64,000 nucleotides of DNA from Neurospora tetrasperma FGSC 2508 (Eukaryota > Ascomycota > Sordariomycetes > Sordariales > Sordariaceae): contig NW_009799102.1 in assembly GCF_000213175.1 (NCBI RefSeq), positions 3,495,249 to 3,559,248 on the forward strand, given 5' to 3'. Positions 12,530 to 25,287 of the stretch are shown one piece after another. Each line of letters opens with the position of its first letter. The stretch's first letter is position 1. Below the pieces are notes generated by a model. It was not told where the DNA came from. It was given only the letters and a program-made list of their open reading frames with translations, and searched no databases. The position numbers were made by a program, and so were the translations under genes.

Positions 12530-12614
12530 TGGACGAGCTGGGAATCGAACCCAGGACCTTTCGCATACAGGTGAGTATGCTAAGCGAACGCTCTACCAAC
12601 TGAGCCACACGCCC
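12530..12614 (-). tRNA. tRNA-Ala (AGC), with intron, tandem copy
   Basis: Same mature sequence and fold as the copy at 12422, but with a different 12-nt intron (TACTCACCTGTA). On the transcribed strand this gene lies upstream of the other, with only 23 nt between them and no run of four or more T in that spacer, so the two may be read as one Pol III transcript. Confidence 0.96.
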
Positions 12615-15600
12615 AAACTATGTTATTGTTGTGAAGGCCTGCGGGAATAATGCACAGAAAGCCCGAGTCAGGGCACCTCGAGATTACGAGCACAGGAATC
12701 TCTGAAAATGATGAGTACCCCGTGGGTGCCATTGGGGCCAAACTCGCAGGAGGGGGAAGTGTTTTCGATACAACTGGAGAGCGTAACTAGCTAAAGGGCG
12801 AGCTGGGGAGGGTTGGTGGCACCCGGTTCGGGAGGTGATGGCGATCTCAGGGACGGGGATGATGAGGACGGGACGAGTGACAGTAAGTAGATGAGCAGAA
12901 GTGTCTGAGGTTGACTGAACATAGTTGAGGCACGTAGATGTCCAATCGGTCGTTCTCGGCCTGGCCACCGAGGAGTCTCGATTTTCCAACAGGATATCTG
13001 CCTGGATCTAGGAAGCTCTGTCGACCAATCCGCTCCCAGCCATCAATAGGTTGCAATGGGGAAAAGAAAAAGAAAGGAACCCGTGGCGTGAACCGCTCGA
13101 TAATGAAACGAATCTCTGCAAGTGAAGGGTGCAAAGCGCCTGTACTGACCAGCGAGCTGCAACAAGGGAACTTGATCGTAGGCGCTCATGACAGCCACTG
13201 CTCGGGATCTCACGACCGCATCCCGCACACTAGGGCAGGCAGCAACAACTTTCGCTCAGTGGGTCCAAGATGATGGGCGCACGGGCAGACGACAGATCAT
13301 GTACACGTATGACATTCCAGCCCGTAGTGGTCAATGAAGACCTCTCGTCTATTCGTTGGTCGATATTGGCCGTGCTTATCCAACAAACCAGGCCCATACA
13401 GCATCACTTGAGGCGTCTAGACTGTTTTGAAGGCTCGGAGTCGAGCTGGTGCGTCGGCGTACTGAACAATGCCGTTGACTTCTCGGTAGCCACGGTATAC
13501 GGCTTGCCATGTAAAAGACCCGGGAATGTTTGACAGGCAAAGACGAATAGTGATTAATCACCGACGCGGGTTGTCTTGCATCATAACGAATACTGGTTTT
13601 TGTCGTGGTCGTGATTTGATAAATCAAACCCGTCAATCCTTGCACCGATCAAGGGCTGATGCTATGTAACTGTGAAGATAAATCAGCTATGAGTTGTTTC
13701 CCAGGCGGGCATATACAAGCAGAGAGTTGTTGCCAACGACGGGAAAAGAGATAGGGCGGCCTCTTAATACCACTACATCTGGCCCTTGACCAGCTGGGAG
13801 AAGCGGCACGGACGGAGCTTTTGCTGTGACAACGAGGCACGACTTCTTGCCACGGTCACAGAGGACAATTAGTCCAACGAGAAGAATGGATGGGCTTGCT
13901 GGGCCACAGAGCCTTGCCGTCCTTGAGTCATGGTGTTCAGCCGCATGAAAAGGCTGAAGATCTGGACTGCGATGATTGCGTAAACCTCATTCCAGAGCCA
14001 ATGTTGAGGGGTATGCAAGGAACGTGTGACGATTGACCGGCCAAAGGGCTTCGAGGAAGAGGGTTGCCGTATGACTATCGAAGTGAGGCTGAGAGGCTGG
14101 TGTAGTCATGTTCCTAAGCCATGTGGGTTGTGGTGTAGTTGGCTGTATCCGAATGACATCCTGTTGTGGGGTGGTGACTACACAATCGCCAAACTTGTTG
14201 GACGACTTCCATTCTAGATGACAAGGCAGCAGCCAGCAGGGGACTTTGCGTGGACACTGACAGCCTTTGCCTTTGACTATAAGGTATTCGAGATGATGGG
14301 ACAATGGAGAGGTTTCTGCTGGGTCAATTGGAGAAATATAAGATGACGATGATATTGGGGAACAAGAGGCTGAGGAGAGATCGATGTGACGTCCAAGTTG
14401 TCATGGAGGAGAAGGAACTGAATCAAGGAGGAGGGGACTGGAGTTTTGCGGGGGAGAGGGAGGACTCCGGGACAGCCCCTGTGAGGCACAACTGAATTAC
14501 ACGTGTAGTGGAGCTAAGCCACAGAGCCACAGTGTTTGATTGAGGCCCCGCCATCCCCGCTAAACCGTTGACGCACAGCGACTGATGAGCCAGTCGGTGT
14601 GTCCCGAACGTGACTGCCGCGTTTATTACCTAGTATTCTCTTCCTTCGATTGCAGTTTCCCTATCAGGCACCTCCGCTTTCAGGAATTGGTGCCAGGCCA
14701 CAACAACAACAAGCGCCTTCTCTGGGCATCGCCAGTCTAAACCTCTTGGTTCGTTACTAACTGAAGTAACCATCGTCGGCCTCTCACCTTGGCTGACACT
14801 CAGTTTGGAGGGGCACCTCACCGAGTCGAAGCTAGGTACATACGTCATCTGCCTTTCTGGTGTTGGGTGCCGCCGATATCGTCCGTTTCCTTTGGGCCAT
14901 ATCACAATCTTGTCCTTCGTCTGTCCTGGGTTTTCGTTCATGACTGACACCGACACACTCGTTTGTGCGGCCTTCCGTCGTCATGCACCGTCCAAGTGGA
15001 ATAGGAATGACTGTTGACCTTGACCTGAGACACTGCCTACACCTTATCTGAACTACACGAGATCCAGTCATACCAGGTACACCTCAACCAAGTTCTTCGA
15101 GACGACACCCATCACCCTCCTGGCATACACACACACCACTGACCAAGAACACCTTCCTGGCCAACAGCTCCAGGCACCAGGGCACCAAGGCAGCCCTCCC
15201 CCGGCCCCTCTCTCCCCATGGGGTATGGACAACACCAAGGGCAAAAGGCCAGGGGGGGCAACAAACGTTGTTGTCCCAATCATGTCGGCGGCCGCCCTCA
15301 TGGTAGCCTTTCCGACCTGTGATTGCCCTTGGAGTTGCGGCTGTATCTTGGTCATTGCTTGTCAAGGACACATTCATGCAGAACCTTACATCCGTGTTAG
15401 TCTGGACCTTTCGCCCTTCCCGGGTATGTCATGATCAAGTCAACCTACCGTGGCATTGCTAGACGCCTCGCTCCGGAACCGGGCCTTCAGACGTGCCAGT
15501 GTTGTAGTGTTTGGTGACCTTTGTGCCACACACACCTCTCCATCCATCCAGTCCTATCACAACATCATGCTCAACTATCGTCATTCTTAAACAAGCCGCA

Positions 15601-15844
15601 CCCACCTATCCCACCTGCTTCGTTCCCCCTTCCCGGCCACCTTTTTACTTCTCTCAACTCCTAGTGGTGAATAGCAACGAACACCTGCAGCAGATAACCT
15701 GCATATTCCTAGCTCAGCCCTACCAATCACTTGCCCTGCCATCAACTATTAGTCACCGTCTTCCCACGAGCCATCGATAGTCCCCTATCTATAAGACACC
15801 TTCTTCCTAGCACACCATCATCATCATCATCCCACGCCGGCCCT
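12615..15844. other. Intergenic, 3.2 kb
   Basis: Several frames on both strands (12684-12989, 12938-13273, 13270-13645, 14630-15377) overlap one another and show no domain or splice logic. A CTATAAG at 15789-15795, about 50 bp before the next gene, may be its core promoter. Nothing else supported. Confidence 0.4.
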
Positions 15845-16555
15845 ATGCCTGCTCATCGAGTCTTTATCGAAACCCGAGCGGTTGACAGGAGCCCACGAAG
15901 TCCAAGAAGTCCAAGAAGCCCGCGCTATCAACCCAGAACCCGAAGCGAAGAGCGCATCTACGTCTACCGGGACGAGCTACTGGCAGACAACAGCAACAAC
16001 AACAACACCATGACCGACCACGACCGAGTCCTCCGGGAGGCCTACGACGAAGCCTACCGGCAGAACCAGAACCTGCGCAACGAGCTCCGGGCAAAGGACC
16101 TCGAGCTCCAGCAGAAGGACGCCCGCATAGAGGAGCTCAAATTCGACAACACGAACCTCCGGCGCTCGCTCGACAGCTTGTCCAACCTTGACGGACTTCA
16201 GGAGGACGAGATCCATAACCTGAAGCGCAAGAACTCCAAGCTCCGGAAGGACAAGGACGATCTCAACGCTAGAGCCCGCGAGCTCCGTCATGAAATGGAT
16301 GCCAAGATTAGGCCTATGGTTGACCAGATTAATGCGCTCAAGCAGGAGGTTGCGAACTGGAGGTTGCAGTTTGAGTCGGAGAAGCGGAAAAACAACGATC
16401 TTGAGCGGCGTTACGGGAGGTTGCGTGAGAACCTCGATATCCACACGCAGCAGAGTGAGGCCTTCAGGACCCAGAATGAGAACCTGAGGGCGGAAAATGA
16501 GCAGCTTGCTCAGGTGCTCGAGTTGGAGCGAAGATTGAGGGTTTCTCGCTTTTGA
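15845..16555 (+). CDS. Coiled-coil protein of unknown function (236 aa)
   Basis: Single exon. I chose the ATG at 15845 (MPAHRVFIETRAVDRSP) over an in-frame upstream ATG at 15731, because the upstream 38 residues look like translated leader (Ser/Pro/His, low complexity). Residues 16-27 are four SPR repeats, a basic Ser-Pro stretch likely to be phosphorylated. A short Asn run follows at about 49-54, and from about 58 to the C-terminus the protein is one long charged heptad-type coiled coil (LRNELRAKDLELQQKDARIEEL, LKQEVANWRLQFESEKRKNN). No enzyme motif. It shares layout, but no obvious sequence identity, with the coiled-coil gene at 25288. A structural or scaffold role is a guess from form only. 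Confidence 0.72.
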   Translation: MPAHRVFIETRAVDRSPRSPRSPRSPRYQPRTRSEERIYVYRDELLADNSNNNNTMTDHDRVLREAYDEAYRQNQNLRNELRAKDLELQQKDARIEELKFDNTNLRRSLDSLSNLDGLQEDEIHNLKRKNSKLRKDKDDLNARARELRHEMDAKIRPMVDQINALKQEVANWRLQFESEKRKNNDLERRYGRLRENLDIHTQQSEAFRTQNENLRAENEQLAQVLELERRLRVSRF

Positions 16556-17622
16556 GGGTCGGCTTGGCCGGCGGTTGATGGGTGTTTTTTTTTTTTTTTT
16601 TTTTTTTTTGCGTCTCTCTTCACATTCTATCCATTTTACGGTGGGTTTGTACGATACGATTCTTCCCTAGTACGCTTGTGGTTTGGTTTCTTTTCACTTG
16701 TTCAACATCTCTGCGACGACGATACCCTTTTCTTGTAACCAAGTATTTCATCAGTTTCACTTTTTCACATCTTGAACTTGGCGTGCAACAGAGACCTCAA
16801 TTGGAATGATCGCGTGTAGAATATTAACAGTCCCCTTACTTCTTTATCTTACACCGTTCCACCCACACAATAGACTACATAGACATCTATTCCATAGCCT
16901 CTTTCTACTTTCCTTCCAATTCGCCTGATATTCCAAGATCAATCCCAGTTACCTACCACCCTAACTACCTTACTTTTTCCTCAAAACCCCGTGAGCTTAT
17001 CATCATCATCATCATGTACCGACATCATGTACATGTCATGCAAGCCATCGATGGCCATCGGCTTTTGAATAAAATGAGCGACTGCACAATGCAGAAAAAG
17101 TTGTGACTCCTACACGGTATGACTCAATTGGGTAGATTCCTACCTACCTACCAACGAAGTCATGTGTGGTTCGTGCGCCGCCGTGTCATGTTGTGCATCA
17201 CCACATCCGGATCCAGCCGAAACTCGAAAAAAAGGTACAGCTGGGGGACTTACATACATTTGTCCTGCACAAATCCCACAAGTGCTCTGGATAGCAGTTG
17301 GACGATCAAGTTCAGGTGCCCGTGCTTTTTTTTTGTACATTCTCTTTTAGGATAGGATATCTTGATCAGAAGGGACCCTCGCGATCCATACGGTACCTAA
17401 TTTCAGTCAGTCATCCAAGTATAAAGATGGCCCGCGCAAATTTACACTGCTCAACTATCCTCTTGATAATGTATTTTTGAGACTTTTGAATCTTCCCATG
17501 CATGTCTTTCATGTCAGGAACTGGATATTTTATTGAGTAGTAGAATCTCTGCTAGTTCAGTTCGCATCTGAAGTACCAGACTGTCTGGAAAGACAATACA
17601 AACTTGAAGAACACCGCAGAAG

Positions 17623-17681
17623 ACCACCACCACCACCACCACCACCACCACCACCACCACCACCACCACCACCACCACCAC
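17623..17681. repeat. (CCA)n microsatellite
   Basis: About 19 perfect CCA units, then imperfect ones. Confidence 0.95.
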
Positions 17682-17864
17682 TACCACTACCAACCACTAC
17701 CTCCTCACCAATAAACTACCACGAACTTACTTGAAAAGCAAGCCCTCATCACGCACATTTCTTGACAGCGACTTACATATTGCTGCACGCAGGGGAAAAC
17801 AAACAGAAGCATGTAGACCTCAAGGGAAACCCGCTCAGCGTCAGTGGATGGGTCCATCTTTACA

Positions 17865-17909
17865 CCTCACCTCACCTCACCTCACCTCACCTCACCTCAC
17901 CTCACCTCA
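17865..17909. repeat. (CTCAC)n pentanucleotide repeat
   Basis: Nine CTCAC units in a row, followed by CTACCTACCTAC. Confidence 0.95.
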
Positions 17910-18496
17910 TCCTACCTACCTACCTACTCAACGGAAGCATCTCGCTTGAAAAGACTGATGGGCAACATCCTACTTGGTACTGAAGAAGTTGGAAGTCATG
18001 GTAAAGTCCCTTTTTAGTATACGTACGTATGTCGTAAGTGAGGCCGAGCCAATCACATCCGTTTAGTTTGTAGAGTTTGAATGATTTTCTGGTTTTTAGT
18101 TCAGACTGTCAGACTGGATAGTTTGAACGGGACCAACATGTGACAAACATAAGATAGTTCTGTGCTGAGGAGATATGCTCGGTAGCGGTAAGTTAGTTGT
18201 ATGTACAGTAGTTCGTAATGCGGGAGGCCCCGCCAACTAACATTCCACATAGGTTGTGACGAGATGAAAGCCTTGGTGGGTAGTAGTCTTAATAACTTGG
18301 TCATGGATACCGATCGATGGCGATGCGTTGCGAAATGAGGGGCAACTGAACCCTAGAACTTAACGAGGCTGTTATTGTAGTTACCTGGGTATGTAATTGA
18401 GAGATAACTAGGTACCTACCTTCTGATATGTTATTGACCTTTTCTTTGAGAGTTGAGACCCTTCAGTTTAGCGCCATCTTGGGCTGTACTGCTGTG

Positions 18497-18534
18497 TAGG
18501 TAGGTAGGTAGGTAGGTAGGTAGGTAGGTAGGTA
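18497..18534. repeat. (GTAG)n microsatellite
   Basis: Nine or more GTAG units. It belongs to the TACC/GGTA repeat type scattered through this desert. Confidence 0.95.
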
Positions 18535-21500
18535 TATCCGTGAAACTTCACCCTACCCTACTATACTGACCTACACTTACCTACCTACATTGATCGCATT
18601 TATTCTGCACCAACGTTACGTACGTACATACCTAGAGGTACATACCCACAAAAAGCTGAATGTGAAAAAAAGTCAAAAAAAAAAAATCACATTGGCGCAA
18701 GAAACGGATGCAACCGGATGCATACGCAACACGCAATAGGTACGTACGCACGCAGTACTACGCATTGCAGTGTAGATTGCGATTGAGAATGGGACTAGAC
18801 GCAGGAGAAATGCACAATGCACGAGACCTGTCGCTTTTTAGAAGGCACTGCACTCAGTCATAGAGCTTGCAGTTGTTGTCCCCTGCAGGGCAGGAGACAA
18901 TTGATGTGGGGATAGTAATGGCTGGAGGAAGAGTCCGGGTTTGATTGGGTTGGGTTGCGTTCGCTATTCAGTTAGATGTGTAGAATGTGAAGATGTAGAG
19001 GGTACTTTGTGCCCGCCTGGTGCGGGGCATGAGGTGAGGGGAACGACGGCAGGCAGGTAGGTGAAAAAGACGGAGTGAGGAGAAAGTCTCCCGAAGCTCC
19101 TCCGAACTCTTACCTACTACCTACCTCTACACTTATATTTACAGTACGTAGTGATTCACTTGCAGGTTGGATGAAATATTCACTTTGTCTTTCGCCTCAT
19201 GGCAAACACCCGTGGCACGGAGTTACCTAACTCTAGTGTAGTTCGAGATCCTCCACGTTTTGCTCGTGGGGTTTGTAGATACAATCGTGAACGCTTGCTG
19301 GCCTGTAAAACAGAACTGATCTTCAACTACAACTACACACTAGTGATTTTGTACATGAAACCCTGCATATTTCCTGCCTGGGAAGTGGCGACAAAGTCTA
19401 GAACGTGGGCATTTCAAACGGCTTAGTACATACCTAGTTATCTTTACTACACTACGAATGGCTATATGGCTGTGCCTATGACTTGCATACCTAGGTAGGC
19501 TTCCACTGGGGCGATTCACGTACATAGGTGAGGGGAAACACATTATCCACATTTACACTAGGTAGGTATGCATACCATATCACAAATCCGATTTGAGGTC
19601 TTATGCTTTCTGCCTGCGATATACAGTTCCAGAAGCGGATACCAACATGGTAGTAGTTTGCTAGAAGTGGAACATGGAAGAGCCTCGGCATCTTAGGCAG
19701 ACAATGGGCTTTCTTTTTTTTTTTCTTTTTTCACTTTGGTTCACTGCAGTGTAGATGAGATCCGCGGAGATATGCATCGACGTTTAGGTAACAAGGGATT
19801 GAAACGAAGCAAGAAGCCGAGGGTGGATTAAGTGTATACATACATGGACGACACAGGACGAGGCTGTGTTTTCCGTCGGCATTCTTCCCGGCTTTCTGTT
19901 ACTTCTCTGCTTGAAAAACAACATAGTGAACGGTAGAAAGCTTTGATTTCAGTGTGAGATAGCCACAGACAGAACCATCAAGCACTCTTATCATCACAAT
20001 GAAGGGCGAAGGATCACTATGGTCGATTCTTGGAAGTGGTCGGATACCCCCCTGTTGGCGCTAGGCAGAGATGGCTTGGCGAACTGCCGCCTTCTTCTGA
20101 CATGAACCCCACCCGGGTGAATGTGCAAACATCTGAGGTATTCTCGATCCGATACTGTGGCTAACGGAAGCTCTGCTTGTCTCGGCGGAGCTTTGCATGA
20201 TCAAATCAGTCGGCCGCACACAGCTAGGTATGTATGTTGTACGCGAAGAAGGGAAGTGAGAAGCGAAAGGCATCGTGATCGGAAGGTGGTCAGGGTAGTT
20301 GCTTGCTTTTGGCGTGTCGGATCGAATCTAAACGGCCGGCTGGCGGCGTGATGTATCTCCGAGACCTGGTCGACATCGTGGCCGCCAACGGATATGAACT
20401 AGAAAAAAAAACAAGAAAAAAAAAAGGCAGGTGATGAGAAGATGGAGTCGCGCTTTTTGAACTGCGCATTCTTTGCGCAGGTATAGAATGATTAAGGAAA
20501 AATTCGTTGGGGATAGAGTGAACTTGCCGACCTCAACAAAGCGGGAGAACTAGGATGGTGACAACCTCCGGGCCTTAAGTGGCCGATATTTCGCCTGCTG
20601 TCTTTCTTATCAGCATAGGATGTCCGAATGAGCAATTTAGCCTGGATTTTCACACACTTCTTTCACCTCCCCCCTCTGATCTTGGCTTCCGGCGACGTCC
20701 ATTACACCCACTTAAGCGAGGGTTGGATCTCGACCGGGCCTATCAAATGTGACGATTTGATCGAAAGTTGCCAAAATGGGGGTGTGCGATGTCGGCCGTG
20801 GTAGACCCTCCCCTCCATCTGTCTCAGTCTTTCCACTGTTTCGAAAATGGCTGTTCTGCTGAAGGTCATGTTCCCATCATGTATCTCTACAACCGGCAGT
20901 GTGGCCTCAGGTTGTAGTGGCCGGTGGAAATGATGGGCCAGTCAGATGCCCTAATTTGCACACCTTTCCACATCCTCTTTATTTGTATGACAGGAAGAGA
21001 TTTTGAAAAGGTGTCAAGTCACAAAGACCACGAGGTGAGTTGGAGATAGCATATTGCAGACTTAAAGAGCGAGATGCAAGCCAAAGACGCAAATGCGCGA
21101 ATGCATCAAAATAAATTGAATGATATGGACGCCAGTGGCGGATAGACGGGAGTAGACGGAGAAATAGATGAAGGACTGACAAACATGGAGCAGTATATAC
21201 TGCATGGTTAGTATATCTCTGGGCAGACTAGAGAGATGACGGCTGTTCCTCGGCGCTCTCCCGGGCGTTTTCCCTGCTCGCCCTCGACGCAATTCTTTGC
21301 ACCCCCCTTTTCTGTGATGATACACAGTAAGTGTGTAGGTCGTGGTGTCGGTAGCATCCCACTCCCCGCTTGCAATGGTGCGGTCGACGGCGGCGATGGA
21401 AACTGGAGGGGAGGAGGAATGACGAGGGCGGACGATGGAACCCCCGAGTGGACACTACCTCTACATAGATATACTGTCGCCTGCGTCGGGGCTTCTTGTT

Positions 21501-24500
21501 CCCCGGGTGGAGCACGTCGCCGTCGATGGAGCCGTGGACTTGCGGTCCGGGTGTGGACTCCGTCTTTCTTGGCTCCCGTCGGCAACTCCACCAAACCATT
21601 CTCCATTCGCTTCTTCGTAGGGCTGCGGGGAGAGCCAGGCACCCTCGCTCACCTTGACAGCTCAACGACGTTAGCCGGATGGAGACTGGCTGACTGGAGA
21701 CCGAGAGAAACGAACACGGGAGCTTATGACTTGCATCCCTCTCCCCAGATTGGTAGACAGTGGGAGTGCGTCGCATGGCAACCTTGAAGACGGGAACAGC
21801 CATCGACTTGCAGAAGAACCCCGTGACAGCCCTTTTCATTTCTGATGCAGTAGCAGCCGTGGCAGCTGGCCTTTTGACGCGCGCCTTTCTGCCAATCTGA
21901 TGGATCCAAGTAGCGACAGGTCGGATTCGGATGCCCTAGACTGACCCGCGCTAGATTAGCTGATGCGACCTCACCTTTTGAGAGATGGGAGGAAAGAATA
22001 AAAAAATTTGTAAGCCCCCTCCCCCGAATGACCGTCGCGACATTTGGATCCGCGTCGAAGAGTATTCTCACGAGAACCAGCCGCCATCAGAGAAAAGCAT
22101 CCCATTTACGTGTGGTAACACGGGCCATGATGAATTGAATCAGGTGTTAAACGAAAATGGGCTGGCTGAAAGCGGTCAGGTCGCGAGATTTGCAGTTGCA
22201 CAAAAGACACACGCGACGGTGGCTTCTTCTTTTCTCCCATCTTTTTCCTGAAATGTTGAAGGAAGGGAAGACGGAGACGGGAAGGAGGGTGCAGTGGAGC
22301 TCCTGATCATCGCGGGTTCACAGTGTGGGCCCGCGGGGTCATTCGGAGTGGACTTGGCGGCGGAGGAGGCGGGGGTACTGTAGCGGACGGGACCTTCCAC
22401 TGAGCAAAAAAGGAGGGGGCGTCCATCAACTTCCGTTGAAGATGGAAGTCAGCCATTTCTACATTTCCTGCCCGTTGTCACCCACACCTCGGGCAACTAG
22501 TACGAACCCTGGAAATCTTTAGTTCTCTTCTCACACTCACAGCGCCATCCAACATCTTGAGCGTCACACCAGAACTCTCTCATTCACAAATCGCCAACAA
22601 AAGTCGAGCGACCAAGATCGCTCACGAGCGCGGATTGAAAGCCTCGACGACTGCCCATCAGACATCTCTGGGGGAGAGATAGTAAACAAAACTAACCGCA
22701 ACAATCTCGCGATAATGGCGTGCGACGCTTCACAAACAAGACAAGGGACGACGGCAGTAACAACACCAACAACAACAGTGGCTCCAATAGGTGGCAACGC
22801 ATGTGAAATTTGATCTGGACGCATACGATCAAATAATCGAATATGTAGCCAAAATAAAAATTGAACAAGAAAAAGAAAAGGTTTGATATTCTCCGGCCGA
22901 GACCTTTTCGTGTTTTGGGCAAGGGGAAGGGTCCTTTTTGGAATCCCTCGACTCTTTTTGGTCTGGCCGCCCTACTTGCACTTGCACTGCACAGCACGCA
23001 TAATAAAGGCGGGTGCGCAATGCGTCAGTCACGGCGTCTCCTACATCACAGCCGCGCATCGTGGGCCAGAAATAGCCAGGAGACGTCTCACCAAAACCCC
23101 CCCCTTTCCCCTGCTTGTCCGCGCCCGTCAGACGTCTGTTTGCGCAACCCGGACGAATAGCTTCACATCCACAAAGCCGCGCTTCCCCTTTGTCGCTCGC
23201 CTCATCATGCACTTCCTGACTGGTGCTTCGGAATCGAGGGCGCAGTGAAAAGGCTGGATTGGGCAATCCACTCAATCTATGTTTGGACTATCCCCAAGAA
23301 AACCACAATGGACATATGTATGTAAATATCACTGTAATGGCGACACAAACCATGGGCAAACGGACGGTCCCCCATCAGCTATCCATCTATCCGCCCATGT
23401 GTGCAAATGGCATTCAGAAACACTACCCAGACCCACTTCGTCCTGCCAGTCCGCACTCAGCACACCTATACCTCTATGCACCCCCTTCCTCGCCAGTCTT
23501 CTGGTTCGCCAGATTACTGAAACGGCCAAACCAAGCCTCCGAGGCTAGGGAAATGGCTAAGCAAAATCCAGGACTCGCGCAGGACACGCAAACCCACAAG
23601 ATGAGCAAGATCGCGAGAAAGCCAACGAGCATCCAATTTCCGCAACTGCAGCCAGGCAAACGAAAAGCCCTGATAGTCGCCGGCATGACATGTCCGACTC
23701 GACACTTGTTGGTCGCTGTTGTTCTGTCAGACCTGGCTTGGCCGTCTCACCAGTCATGGCAAACGACCAACCTTCTTCCGACTTTTGACCATTTCCCCAA
23801 AAGACGCCTTGGTGAAAGCCGGAAGCCGGACGTGTCAGGATGTGGCTGTGCCGCTGTGGATCTGCTCACCTATAGTGTATTACACACCTACCCTGATCGC
23901 CGCTTTTGCTTCTCTGGTCTTGTCAGAGCCTTGCGGTGATTATACGGCCCAGTTGCCCCTGAAGGTGAACATGGTGGCTGCGTGAGAATCGCCTCCTGTT
24001 TGATGCCCAGTGTTTCCTATGCTCTTTTGCCCATAGGTGCACAATTGACCTTCACATGGGGTGTTTGCTGTGTTTCCCAACCCTGCCTCGCCATGCTTGG
24101 GTTCTGTTCCAGGGGGGTCCGACATGGTCCGCCGATCAATGGATCCCCGACCCATGGAATTACAGGGATGCAAGTAGCCAGTACCTAGTACACGTCCTTG
24201 TTTCCCTTTTCGTCACCAAGGTAAGCCTCGTGGTCGGTAGCCGGCGCGAGCTGCCTGGATGGTGGCTCTCTCCAGCTACACTACAGCATCGAGTTCTGGA
24301 TACAAGTTGATACCTGGCCAGAGTCCTCCTGGCTTCTTTTGCCCCGTATGGCATGGTTCCCCACTGTCACCACCCTTTCCCGTTTCTTCCTTGTGCCATC
24401 TGCTTGCCCTGGCTTCCACCTCTGGTTATCCAAGGTGTAGTCGTAGTAGTGCGAATCCGTACCCCCTTCCCTTGTGTTTTCTGACGATTGGGCTTGCTTG

Positions 24501-25066
24501 GTGAACTGCGGCGTCGAAAAGGCAGTGTTTGCCCCGAGACACGGTAGTCGAGAAGAAAACAAAATAAAAACGTTCTGGTCGCCCGGGTGACTGACGACGG
24601 TGAGACACGCACACATTTTCCACCCATTTCACCAGGCATCTCTCTTTCTCATTCCTGTCCCAGGACCTCATACCTTCGGCGCTTTATACCCTTGACTCCC
24701 AGCTCCGCTTATTGGCCCAACTCCGGGATCCAGACTGGCTTTTCGGTGCCATTGAGGCCCAACCCAACCAAACAGAACAGGGCAGCATCAGCATTCCTAA
24801 TCTTGCCCGGTATAGTCTTGTCATCCGCCGTCCCGCCCGTGGACGTCACTGAGCAGAGGTACCCTCTTGTACGCGCAAGCTACCGAGTCTACATAGTGTA
24901 CTTGCATCTCTGCACCCCCTGCCACACCAGTCCTGATCAGTCTGGCCACAGTCTGTCCTAGCCCTAGTCTCTTGTCCTTTACCCAATTTCGGCGCGGGCC
25001 TCCCATCCATCCCCCCCCCCTGCCTCAGTCTCTTTTGCCCGCAACCCTTTCCTCTCCCACTCTCTC

Positions 25067-25077
25067 TTTATAATATA
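25067..25077 (+). promoter_or_regulatory. TATA-like element before the 25288 gene
   Basis: TTTATAATATA lies about 210 bp upstream of the ATG, just after a pyrimidine-rich block. Spacing fits a core promoter with a 150-200-nt leader; no transcript evidence. Confidence 0.4.
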
Positions 25078-25287
25078 ACCAGTCGGGCACCTCTGCAGCA
25101 CCGTCCCTTCTTGCGCCGTCAAATCAGCACAAAACACATCTTTGCACTCTGCTGCTTCTGGTCTAAACACCCTTCAGCCTTCCATCACCAACCTACCATT
25201 ACATACGCTTCCGTCTACGGTTACAGCTTGCTACAGCTATCTACATACCTATCCGTACTCAAGGCTACTACGACGCCCGCAGCAGCC

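Larger units (their letters stand above)
16556..25287. other. 8.7-kb gene desert between two coiled-coil genes
   Basis: No frame here earns a gene call. The longer ones (21228-21839 minus, 21236-21787 plus, 23223-23939 plus) overlap each other on opposite strands and lack domains. The stretch holds a T24-type run at 16586-16609, three clear microsatellites, many scattered TACC/GGTA tetranucleotide blocks (17140, 18420, 18500, 18580, 19110, 19560), and a C/T-rich leader in front of 25288. It could carry long noncoding RNA or regulatory sequence; nothing visible proves it. Confidence 0.45.

Noticed and set aside
12069-12608. 179-aa minus frame starting MAQLVERSLSILTCMRKVLG with an internal repeat
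   Set aside because: It is the translation of the two tandem tRNA-Ala genes (the VLGSIPSSS repeat is the T-arm), a well-known false gene.
21228-21839. 203-aa minus and 183-aa plus frames
   Set aside because: They overlap each other on opposite strands, lack domains and have no splice or homology support.
23223-23939. 238-aa plus frame
   Set aside because: Random-looking composition with many overlapping frames on both strands; no domain.
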